From Stieleria magnilauensis (GTDB taxonomy: Bacteria; Planctomycetota; Planctomycetia; Pirellulales; Pirellulaceae), in assembly GCA_007753675.1 (NCBI GenBank), contig CP036432.1, forward strand, positions 6,050,394 through 6,114,393: DNA of 64,000 nt, written 5' to 3'. Of this stretch, positions 1-6,910 are shown piece after piece. The translations under genes and the position numbers were made by a program. The notes under the pieces were generated by a model that was not told the DNA's origin, made no database searches, and saw nothing but the letters and a program-made list of their open reading frames with translations. Within the stretch, counting starts at the first letter, position 1. Each line of letters begins with the position of its first letter.

Positions 1-194
1 ACGTCATCAAACTTCGTCGCCAGCGGGAAGCGATCACAGTCGATTTCATCGAGTCCGTCTTCAGTTTGGATAAAGATCGGTTTCGGGGCCTCGCTGCCGA
101 AGGTGGACTTGCCGATTCCTTCGACGCCATAAAGAAGAACACGCGGCGGCTTCGGCTGCCTGCCGTGTTGGATGGATTCAAGAACACTTGTCAT
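1..194 (-). CDS. Phage-type AAA ATPase (partial, N-terminus only)
   Basis: Only the first 64 or so residues are inside the window; the rest lies beyond base 1. The visible part has a Walker A loop (GVEGIGKST) and closely matches the start of the complete ATP-binding protein at 37058-37816, including the following stretch IFIQTEDGLDEI. By that match it is an AAA_24-type phage nucleotide-binding protein, probably working with recombination or replication proteins. The start ATG at 194 aligns with the GTG start of its relative. It is the last visible gene of the leftward operon that begins with the sigma factor. Confidence 0.8.
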   Translation of the reverse strand, partial: MTSVLESIQHGRQPKPPRVLLYGVEGIGKSTFGSEAPKPIFIQTEDGLDEIDCDRFPLATKFDD

Positions 195-243
195 CGGATG
201 GTTGTTTCCTTGGGTAATCGGGTGGAACGTTGGAGTTGAATGG

Positions 244-483
244 CTACAGCGATTGGATCGCTTCGATGTCGAAATTGCCGTCGTTGTCGCTGGTCACGAG
301 GTAGTGCTTGAAGTCGACTTGAACGACGAATCGCTGATCGCTGCCAAGTTGTTTGCGGAGTGATTTGCAAGCACATGTGAAGTCGCCGGACGCTTCTTGG
401 AATCGATCAGCCGATCGCAAGTAGCGACTGACGGCCAATGAAATGGCGACGCGTTTTTCAATACTCTTGGCAATTGCTGACAT
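244..483 (-). CDS. Conserved 79-aa element protein of unknown function
   Basis: A small soluble protein whose counterpart is the 79-aa product at 36780-37019. The two agree over most of their length, for example RVAISLAV, RYLRSADRF, ACKSLRKQLG and VVQVDFKHYLVTSD. It lies between the sigma factor and the ATPase in both elements, so it is real and probably part of early control or replication. Its leader (506-560) carries the element-specific motif. The family is not recognised; the VDFKHYLVTSD strand pattern suggests a small alpha-beta fold. Confidence 0.85.
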   Translation of the reverse strand: MSAIAKSIEKRVAISLAVSRYLRSADRFQEASGDFTCACKSLRKQLGSDQRFVVQVDFKHYLVTSDNDGNFDIEAIQSL

Positions 484-505
484 CGGTTTCCTTGGTTGGA
501 TGTGA

Positions 506-560
506 GTTTTTGAGCGAGCGAGAACGTCGGCTCGCCTACCCCTTGAACTACCCGAAGCGG
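506..560 (-). promoter_or_regulatory. Leader motif A, tRNA D-arm-like, before the 79-aa gene
   Basis: On the minus strand the 16-base block CGGGTAGTTCAAGGGG (539-554) almost repeats motif B at 4010-4024. It is followed by a dyad, GCGAGC at 530-535 and GCTCGC at 514-519. It lies in the gap between the sigma-factor stop and the start of the 79-aa gene, in the direction of the downstream gene. It may be a promoter for the element's own sigma factor or a structured leader. The sequence alone does not decide. Confidence 0.4.
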
Positions 561-590
561 GACCGGATTGACGGGGACGGCCAAAAGAAA

Positions 591-1175
591 TTACGCCAAG
601 TAGTCGCGGAGACCGGCTTCCGCGAAGCGCTGGGCGATCTGAGTCATCCAGCCGTTCAGTGTGGTGCGGGGGAATCCCATCAACGCAGCGACCTTGGTCA
701 TTGAATGGTCTTTGCGAAGCTCCAGCATTCGCTGCCAGTCTTTCGGTAACGAGGCGATCGCGGTCGCCATGTCGCTGGCCAATTGAGATTGTTCCTCGTC
801 AGTTCGACGATTAATGCAAAGCCGTTTGTCGGAGTCAGATTGGTCGAGTGTGTGACCCAACTCGGTTGGCCAATCTCCCGGAACAAACACCATTACGTTG
901 AGCGATTGCACATATCCCGGCCCCCGCTTTTTCGCGACACGATTGCGGAGCCAGTTGTTGACGAACCGTTCCACGACGGTGGTGATGAAGACATTGCGAT
1001 GTGCGACATTGGGATCGAACGCATCCATCCGCGAGATGACGTGCATCAGAATCGTTTGCTCGATCGATTCGACGTCCTGTTCGTCGAGTCCTGGTCGCTG
1101 CGCGATCTGTTTGGCTTTGCGACGTATGATCCCGCGGGTAAATCGATCGTTGGAGATATCCTTGGTATTGAGCAT
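591..1175 (-). CDS. ECF-like RNA polymerase sigma factor of the left element
   Basis: A 194-aa protein with a helical region-2-like segment around residues 20-85 (ending NVFITTVVERFVNNWLRNR) and a region-4 helix-turn-helix around 140-190 (ASLPKDWQRMLELRKDHSMTKVAALMGFPRTTLNGWM). It is colinear with the sigma factor at 36056-36670, which shares HRNxFIT, SLNVMV and the C-terminal LRDYLA / LHEYLV. It heads the leftward operon to the 79-aa protein and the ATPase. It probably redirects RNA polymerase to element promoters. It is short for sigma-70 and normal for ECF-type factors. Confidence 0.8.
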   Translation of the reverse strand: MLNTKDISNDRFTRGIIRRKAKQIAQRPGLDEQDVESIEQTILMHVISRMDAFDPNVAHRNVFITTVVERFVNNWLRNRVAKKRGPGYVQSLNVMVFVPGDWPTELGHTLDQSDSDKRLCINRRTDEEQSQLASDMATAIASLPKDWQRMLELRKDHSMTKVAALMGFPRTTLNGWMTQIAQRFAEAGLRDYLA

Positions 1176-1363
1176 GGAGGCCAGTCCTTAGCCGACAAAC
1201 CGACGCCAACGTGAGCGACAGGCCATCCCGAGGGGCTGCGGAGGCGATGATTTGCTTCGGCGAAAGTTGTGTCGTCGAAAACGAGTCAAACCTGTCGACC
1301 GCCACTGGCGAGATTTCCCGAAACAGCTTGATATGCTGCAAGATTTCTTCTGGCTGGCGCACG

Positions 1364-1393
1364 AAAAAAGCCGTGAACACAACGATTCACGGC
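1364..1393 (-). terminator. Intrinsic terminator after the two-gene module
   Basis: An 8-bp perfect stem (GCCGTGAA 1370-1377 with TTCACGGC 1386-1393) is followed on the minus strand by six T residues (1364-1369). It lies 64 bases downstream of the stop of the 344-aa gene and upstream of the sigma factor, so it separates the two leftward transcripts. Confidence 0.75.
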
Positions 1394-1456
1394 CTCACGC
1401 GTTTTTCGATTTTTCCTAGCAATTCAAATATGGCCCCAGCGAGATTTCCCAGCGTG

Positions 1457-2491
1457 TTACCGCTCGGGTTCAGTCGCAAACGCTGTTCTCCAACCCTTTT
1501 TGTCGTCGGTCAGCACAATCGGATCGCCGGGGATTCGGAAGAAGTCACGAAGGTTGGCGGAGAGGTATTCTTTTCGCTTCTTGTTTCGCCGGCACGCATC
1601 GGCCGACTTCCAAGTCAGCAAGCCACGACCGTCGGCAAACGACTTCAGCAACTCCCACTGCTTCGTCGGCCGGCCGTTGCGTGCATCGACCAGACCCAAT
1701 TGAGCATAGATGTAGACACCTTTGGTTTCGCCCAAGTGAATCGAGACGGTCTCACCATCAACGAACTTGATTCTCAAATCAGCCCAGCCAGCACCGGTCG
1801 GCGTTGGGAAACAAATGTCTGGCCGAGTTGCATCGATGTTGGGCGCGTATCGTTGCCGAAACGCATCGATCTTTGCTACGGCCGAAACGGTGACGGCGAA
1901 TGATTTCCGGGGCGTGATTGAAAATGTCTCGGCCAGCGAAAGGAGTAGAACATCATTGCCTGACATCCACTCAGAAGTACTTTGCAGCACTTGGCAACGC
2001 TCTGGCTGCATCACGATCATTGGCCCGGCCGATTCCAGTTTCAGCATCGCGACGACTTGTCGAAGCAGTCGGTCAGATTGATCGGGAAGAAAGTAAACGG
2101 GAAACGTGCAGCCCCGCTCTGCCTCGTACGTGCCAAAACGCAGTGCTTGCGGGACTCTGGCAATCGTCTCGACGCACGGCACAAACGGTAGAGCGGATCC
2201 AAGATCGCGAACCAGACGTTTGGAATCTAACCGATAGCACAACACATCCTGACGAGACAAATTGACAAACTCATCGGTAACGTCATCTACTCCGGTATAC
2301 GTTTCATCACAGGCGACAACGCGATAGAACGTGAAGGCGTTATCCGGGATGGGAACACCGCCGGCGATCTGGTTGGTCGGCAACAGGTAACGATTCCACA
2401 ATGCCAATTCGTCGCCAAGCCGCTGCTTCCACTCAGCGTACGACGTCGTGAAACCATTGACCGACCTAAGCGCTGGCCAGAGCCGACTCAT
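1457..2491 (-). CDS. Unknown element protein, second gene of the paired module (344 aa)
   Basis: The ATG at 2491 overlaps the end of the upstream gene by 26 bases, suggesting translational coupling. A central stretch (DSKRLVRDLGSAL, then a phenylalanine-glycine-rich strand and a FLxDQSDRLLRQV-like helix) resembles the equivalent part of the 307-aa protein at 32313-33236, which also follows a 397-aa gene. The C-terminus has WELLKSFADGRG, a basic cluster (RRNKKRKEYL) and NLRDFFRIPGDP, suggestive of a winged-helix or DNA-binding tail. The family is not recognised. Role inferred only from conserved pairing: an element regulator or DNA-processing factor. Confidence 0.65.
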   Translation of the reverse strand: MSRLWPALRSVNGFTTSYAEWKQRLGDELALWNRYLLPTNQIAGGVPIPDNAFTFYRVVACDETYTGVDDVTDEFVNLSRQDVLCYRLDSKRLVRDLGSALPFVPCVETIARVPQALRFGTYEAERGCTFPVYFLPDQSDRLLRQVVAMLKLESAGPMIVMQPERCQVLQSTSEWMSGNDVLLLSLAETFSITPRKSFAVTVSAVAKIDAFRQRYAPNIDATRPDICFPTPTGAGWADLRIKFVDGETVSIHLGETKGVYIYAQLGLVDARNGRPTKQWELLKSFADGRGLLTWKSADACRRNKKRKEYLSANLRDFFRIPGDPIVLTDDKKGWRTAFATEPER

Positions 2492-3659
2492 CGTACCGCA
2501 CGCTATTGGACTTTTGCGATTTGACAAACCCGCGCTGCTCGAGCCAGGCATCAAGTACACCCCCGTCATTGCCGCGACGGTAGATGGCGACATTCGGCGG
2601 ACGGAGCGTGATCGTCTTTTCGTAGCGTCGGCCAATCAGGCTGATCTTCATCGTTGCAGCAGCTAATCGAGGCTCGGTGGGAATGTCCTCCTGGTTCAGC
2701 TCAAACAGACCAAACAGGTCGGTCGCCTTGCGAATCGTGACTTCGTTGTGAACGCCGCCATTGAACAATGACAGTTCCGTCAATCGAACGCCACGGATTT
2801 CTTCAAAATCCCCGCACGACAAAGCTGCCTCGCCATATTCTCGCAGCGCCTCCAACGTGTACTTGTCGCCGAGCGGGAAGAATTCGGGATCACCAAAGAA
2901 GTGTTTGCCAATCAATCGCCGATAAAGCAGCTTTTCCTTCTTGGTGGATGCATTGATCCGCAATTCGCCAAGTCGACGGTCAAAGATAACGGTGTCACTT
3001 TGCACCGGCCGATAGCCAACCATCCCAAACTTTCCATCGTCCAGGCATTCTTCGCGGCGAAATAAATGGCCATGGCGGATCGAAAAGAAGACTTCATGCT
3101 CTTGTGGAAAGATCGTCACCTGAGTGCCACGCCCGCGCGCACGCGACTCAAACCATGAATCGAGGTCCACTTCCAAGTGCCGTAGCGTCTTATTCGTTGG
3201 CATCTGAAACTCGGGAATTTCCAATTGCTTCGTTTGGAAACAATCGAATGACCGGGCACCAGTCGCTTTCAACAGGGCATGTAGCCTCAGAAGCGTTTCG
3301 CGATGGTGTAGCCAAGCTTGGGTGACGATGTCGGCAGCCGAATGGTTGCCATTGGTCGTGAGCTGCACATCGGCCATGCTCAAATGATCCAGCACCACGT
3401 CGATGGCTCTGGGGGCGGACATCTGATCAATCATAGAAAGTGCATCGAGCAAATCGGGCGGCGCCTTTTCGCCGGGCGAAATTAGAATCGGCATCAATCG
3501 TTGGTGGTCGAGCCATGAGGCTTTGCTCGGAGTTGGCAACTTCAACCCGCGAGACCTCAAGAACTCGGCGTGTGGTTTCAGCAGTGTGAGCAGACGAATC
3601 GGATCGATCGAGCGTACAACCTCGGGTTTAGAGAGACGCGTGAAGCGAAGGGTTGGCAT
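2466..3659 (-). CDS. Unknown element protein, first gene of the paired module (397 aa)
   Basis: Chosen start ATG 3659 has AGGGA six bases upstream and gives 397 residues, exactly the length of its counterpart at 33193-34386. Shared features include an early PxxxLxxL helical region, a mid-protein GRGxxVTI motif followed by strands (EHEVFFSIRHGHLFRREE, SDTVIFDRRLGELRI) and a late TxxxRxIxxP strand region. No catalytic motif is visible. It is conserved beside a smaller partner in both elements, so the two likely act together. Unlike in the right element, the pair here runs opposite to the recombinase cassette. Confidence 0.65.
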   Translation of the reverse strand: MPTLRFTRLSKPEVVRSIDPIRLLTLLKPHAEFLRSRGLKLPTPSKASWLDHQRLMPILISPGEKAPPDLLDALSMIDQMSAPRAIDVVLDHLSMADVQLTTNGNHSAADIVTQAWLHHRETLLRLHALLKATGARSFDCFQTKQLEIPEFQMPTNKTLRHLEVDLDSWFESRARGRGTQVTIFPQEHEVFFSIRHGHLFRREECLDDGKFGMVGYRPVQSDTVIFDRRLGELRINASTKKEKLLYRRLIGKHFFGDPEFFPLGDKYTLEALREYGEAALSCGDFEEIRGVRLTELSLFNGGVHNEVTIRKATDLFGLFELNQEDIPTEPRLAAATMKISLIGRRYEKTITLRPPNVAIYRRGNDGGVLDAWLEQRGFVKSQKSNSVRYDESALASA

Positions 3660-4311
3660 TGATTTCCCTGTTTCAAAAACTGTTTTCACATGGTGCGGAG
3701 TAAGAAATGTCCTTCCCTGTTTGAAGCGAATCACCAGCAAGTCCAACAAGCTGCACGGTACGAACCGGGTGGGGCGGCCGACGGATTCCACCGCCGAAGT
3801 TCCTGTCGTGGGTTTCCATACCGCTCATCCGTGGCCTGGTTCCTGAGCGTCCTAATAGCCACCCCATCTTTCCCGACTCGCAGCTGCTAGCATCTCAGCG
3901 GCAATTGACACCTCTGGTCACCGGCAAAAGAAAAATCGCTAATTCCACCGGCGCCACCGAATTCGGGAAATGATTCTTGTGGCCTGCATCCGTCAAACGA
4001 CTCAGCGCCCGGGTAGTTCAAGGGATAGAGGCGGTTGGTGTTAACCAGCCGCCCGTTCTGCTTCCTCATACGAAACGGCACCCAATGCAATCTGAAGAAA
4101 AGTTTGACCATATCGCGGCTGAAGAGTTGGTGGATATTTGGGCGCTAGTGACAACTCGGCACCTTATCGACAAAGCCGACCAAGAGTCCGCCGAAAACTC
4201 TTCAAACTCGCCGACATCTGGCTTGAGTTCCTCTCGAAAAGCTCGCTCTCTGTGACCACGCGGTAAACACGCCGCGAGACTTCGATTCCCTTTCCATGTC
4301 ACGGAGTTTCC
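3660..4311. other. Divergent intergenic region of the left element
   Basis: About 650 bases between the leftward 397-aa gene and the rightward DUF2924 gene. No convincing coding sequence is seen. It should hold divergent promoters; a TTGACA hexamer lies at 3905-3910 without a clear -10 partner. Motif B and a strong hairpin lie at 4010-4053. The right element carries lexA next to the equivalent 397-aa gene; no lexA is found here. Confidence 0.5.
4010..4053 (+). promoter_or_regulatory. Leader motif B with hairpin, tRNA-Asn-like, before DUF2924
   Basis: CGGGTAGTTCAAGGG (4010-4024) matches motif A on the opposite strand near 540. It continues with GATAGAG and a 9-bp hairpin, GGCGGTTGG (4030-4038) and CCAGCCGCC (4045-4053), with loop TGTTAA. 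The D-arm-like and GTT-anticodon-like pieces resemble tRNA-Asn, but no T-arm or acceptor stem can be found. The element lies about 260 bases before the DUF2924 gene in the same direction, as motif C does in the other element. Confidence 0.4.
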
Positions 4312-4812
4312 ATGAGTCTGAACATCAATCGGGAGGTTGCTCGCATGAAAGCGATGAGGACAGCCGAACTGAAAGCGTACTACGAAGAGGTCCTTGGCGC
4401 ACCACCGCGAAGCCACAATCGCGACTGGTTGGTCAAACGCATTGCCTGGCGTTTGCAGGCGAACGACGAAGGCGACTTGCCAGAACGCGTTCGCATGAGG
4501 GCCCTCGCCCTGGCGGACGATTCCGATCTGCGAATTCGCCCGGGAAAGAACTTTACTGCAGCGGTGGACGAGGCCGCAGCGAAGATCTTTCTCCCAACCG
4601 ACGACAAACGAGATCCCCGCTTGCCATTGCCTGGCTCCGAGATCACTCGGGTCTACAAGGGGCGACTGATCACCGTGCTCGTCCGCAAAGAAGACTTTGA
4701 GTTCAACGGCGATGTTTACAAATCTTTGACGGCGATTGCGAAAGACGTCACCGGATCGCACGTCAACGGATTCGCCTTCTTCAAACTTCGCAAACCCCAA
4801 GAGGCAGAATGA
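4312..4812 (+). CDS. DUF2924 family protein, first gene of the recombinase cassette
   Basis: A 166-aa protein. The N-terminal helix (residues 5-60) carries the family pattern LKAYYEEVLGxPPRSHNRDWLVKRIAWRLQ. The C-terminus (about 105-160) has the signature GSEITRVYKGRLITVLV, FNGDVYKSLTAIAKDVTGSHVNGFAFF. In Planctomycetes and Proteobacteria this family sits directly before large serine recombinases. Its role is unproven; it may be an accessory or directionality factor. The stop overlaps the recombinase start by four bases (ATGA), so the two are translationally coupled. Confidence 0.9.
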   Translation: MSLNINREVARMKAMRTAELKAYYEEVLGAPPRSHNRDWLVKRIAWRLQANDEGDLPERVRMRALALADDSDLRIRPGKNFTAAVDEAAAKIFLPTDDKRDPRLPLPGSEITRVYKGRLITVLVRKEDFEFNGDVYKSLTAIAKDVTGSHVNGFAFFKLRKPQEAE

Positions 4813-6389
4813 TGCGTACAGATTTCAAGAAAGAACCGAAAACCGTCCGCTGTGCGATCTACACTCGGAAGTCCACCAGCGAAGGACTCGACCAGGATTT
4901 CAACACGCTCGACGCACAGCGAATGTCCGGTTCAAACTTCATTGCCAGCCAGATCGGGCAGGGATGGTTGGAACTGGAAGAACGATATGACGATGGCGGG
5001 TACACCGGCGGAAACATGGAACGTCCGGCGCTCAAGCGATTGCTGGCCGACGTTAATGCAGGGAAGATCGACTGCGTCGTGGTTTACAAAGTTGATCGTT
5101 TGAGCCGGTCTTTGCTGGACTTCTCACGCATCATGGAGCAGCTTGATGGGGCTGGTTGCTCGTTCGTGTCGACGACTCAACACTTCAATACGACCAGTAG
5201 CATGGGCCGGCTGACGCTAAACATCCTTCTTTCATTCGCACAGTTCGAGCGTGAAATCATCAGCGAACGAACCCGCGACAAAATGGCGGCCGCGCGGCGC
5301 CAAGGGAAGTATGTTGGTGGTCGACCGTTACTCGGATACGACCTCGATCGAGATTCAAAACGGCTGATCGTTAACGAATCGGAAGCGGCCATCGTTCGAC
5401 AGATCTTCGACCTGTATCTGGAGAAACGAGGACTGGTGACAACCGTTCAGGAAATCAGATCCCGTGGTTGGCGTACCAAACGGTGGACAACCAAAACCGG
5501 CAAGACGATCGGTGACGCGGCTTTCTGCAAGAGCCGGTTGCATTGTGTGCTGACCAACCGAATCTATCTCGGCCAAGTCTGTTACAACGATGAAATCTAC
5601 GACGGCGAGCACGATGGGATCGTCAGTGAAGCGGTCTTCATGGAAGTGCAAAAGATGCTGAAGAAGAATCGCATTGCGTCCGGCGACATCAATCACGAAA
5701 GACGTAAGGGAACTCTGGCAGGATTGCTCCGCTGCGCCGCGTGTGATTCTGCCATGAGCATCGCAACTTCGGGGCGCGGACGCGGCAAACCGTCTTATCG
5801 CTACTACGTTTGCGGCAAGGCGGCGAAGCGCGGTCGGAAGACTTGTCCACGAGCGACGTTGCCGGCTGACGACATAGAAAAGTTCGTGGTCCAGCAGCTA
5901 CAGTTACTCCGGGTCGATGAAACGTTGCTCAATTCAATTTGCAACCAGGCGCGTGCCAAGATGGCCAAAAAGCAAAACGACCTCGAAAACGAACGTAGAG
6001 CGATCGTCGCTGAAGTCGCTCGACTCGAGCGAACGATCTCAGTTCTTTCGATGCCAGATGACAACGGAGATTCCAACGGAACTCGGCTTGATTCGCTGGC
6101 ATCATGCAATGAGCAGCTAACGCGTCGCCAGCAAAGGCTGATGCAGATCGACACCGAGCTTTTGAAAGCTGGGCGCACCCTTCCAAGTCGAGTCGAAATA
6201 CTGAAGTCCGCTCGAGATCTTGAGACGCTGTGGGAGAAGATGACGACCGGAGAACGCAGTCGCTTTATGCAACTGTTGATTGAACGGATCGATCACGACC
6301 CCCAAGGCGGCAACGTCGCGATCACGCTCACCGATACCGGCCGAGAATTCTTGTCCAACGAGCTTTCAGTTACCGAGGATGATCAATGA
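4809..6389 (+). CDS. Large serine recombinase of the left element
   Basis: A 526-aa site-specific recombinase. The resolvase catalytic domain (about 14-165) has the nucleophile serine in YTRKST (Ser22), VVYKVDRLSRS and QFEREIISERTRDK. The recombinase domain follows (about 175-285), then a zinc ribbon near 308-345 (CAACDSAM and YYVCGKAAKRGRKTC) and a coiled coil around 375-470. It should cut and rejoin attachment sites to integrate or excise the element. It is related to, but well diverged from, the enzyme at 29925-31475. ATGA overlaps join it to both neighbours. Confidence 0.95.
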   Translation: MMRTDFKKEPKTVRCAIYTRKSTSEGLDQDFNTLDAQRMSGSNFIASQIGQGWLELEERYDDGGYTGGNMERPALKRLLADVNAGKIDCVVVYKVDRLSRSLLDFSRIMEQLDGAGCSFVSTTQHFNTTSSMGRLTLNILLSFAQFEREIISERTRDKMAAARRQGKYVGGRPLLGYDLDRDSKRLIVNESEAAIVRQIFDLYLEKRGLVTTVQEIRSRGWRTKRWTTKTGKTIGDAAFCKSRLHCVLTNRIYLGQVCYNDEIYDGEHDGIVSEAVFMEVQKMLKKNRIASGDINHERRKGTLAGLLRCAACDSAMSIATSGRGRGKPSYRYYVCGKAAKRGRKTCPRATLPADDIEKFVVQQLQLLRVDETLLNSICNQARAKMAKKQNDLENERRAIVAEVARLERTISVLSMPDDNGDSNGTRLDSLASCNEQLTRRQQRLMQIDTELLKAGRTLPSRVEILKSARDLETLWEKMTTGERSRFMQLLIERIDHDPQGGNVAITLTDTGREFLSNELSVTEDDQ

Positions 6390-6793
6390 CCCGCGCACCC
6401 GACATGACAGTCAGTTTCGGGCGACCGCCCAAACGAGCACGAAAACAAAAGAAGAAGGGAGCCAAACGCGAACCAGAACCGAGACCGCCGCGCGTACCAC
6501 ACGTCAGACGGATTATGGCACTGGCAATACGCTTGGAAGACTTGCTCGACAGCGGCTTGGTCGCGAACCAGGCGGAGATCGCCAAGGCGGCCGGCGTCAC
6601 CACTGCCCGAGTCTCGCAGATTATAAACCTCAACCGCCTCGCCCCCGACATCCAACAAGCCATCCTCGAACTCGGACCTACCACCGAGAAGACTGACCCG
6701 TTCCTCGAACGCCAGGTGCGAGAAATCGCAACGCACATCAACTGGGCTCGCCAGCGCAAACAGTTCAAGAAGCTAATGAGCCGAGTTCTTTAA
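6386..6793 (+). CDS. Small basic HTH protein, third gene of the recombinase cassette
   Basis: A 135-aa protein with a very basic N-terminus (residues 10-40, RPPKRARKQKKKG) and a helix-turn-helix near 60-85, NQAEIAKAAGVTTARVSQIINL, of the ParB/phage-repressor kind. The counterpart at 29473-29928 has SQADLAQAGQVTRARLSQIMNL in the same place, and both end with a WDKQRRRYRKL / WARQRKQFKKL tail. It probably binds DNA near the attachment site or regulates the cassette. Its ATG overlaps the recombinase stop by four bases. Confidence 0.85.
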   Translation: MTRAPDMTVSFGRPPKRARKQKKKGAKREPEPRPPRVPHVRRIMALAIRLEDLLDSGLVANQAEIAKAAGVTTARVSQIINLNRLAPDIQQAILELGPTTEKTDPFLERQVREIATHINWARQRKQFKKLMSRVL

Positions 6794-6806
6794 AAGAGAC
6801 ACTCTG

Positions 6807-6833
6807 CAACATGCTTTTTGCCAACCCATGTTG
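6807..6833. repeat. Short inverted repeat just past the left recombinase cassette
   Basis: CAACATG at 6807-6813 is perfectly repeated in inverse as CATGTTG at 6827-6833, with a 13-base spacer, 14 bases after the HTH stop. Serine recombinase attachment sites are short imperfect dyads, often next to the integrase gene, so this is a candidate half of the attachment site. It could equally be a weak terminator or chance. Confidence 0.25.
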
Positions 6834-6910
6834 TCGTTTCGCTACGCGAGTCTTCACTTCCCATGTGCGCCGCAAGTTAGAGATATCAGGTCAGCCTTGG
6901 CGTCCGATGG

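Noticed and set aside
3980-4075. tRNA-Asn gene
   Set aside because: The D-arm-like and GTT-loop pieces fit, but no acceptor stem, T-arm or GTTCGA sequence follows, and the anticodon loop is one base short. Kept only as a leader element.
4066-4800. Long reverse frame over DUF2924
   Set aside because: It is antisense to a clear, conserved family protein and has no family-like features; such frames arise from codon bias.
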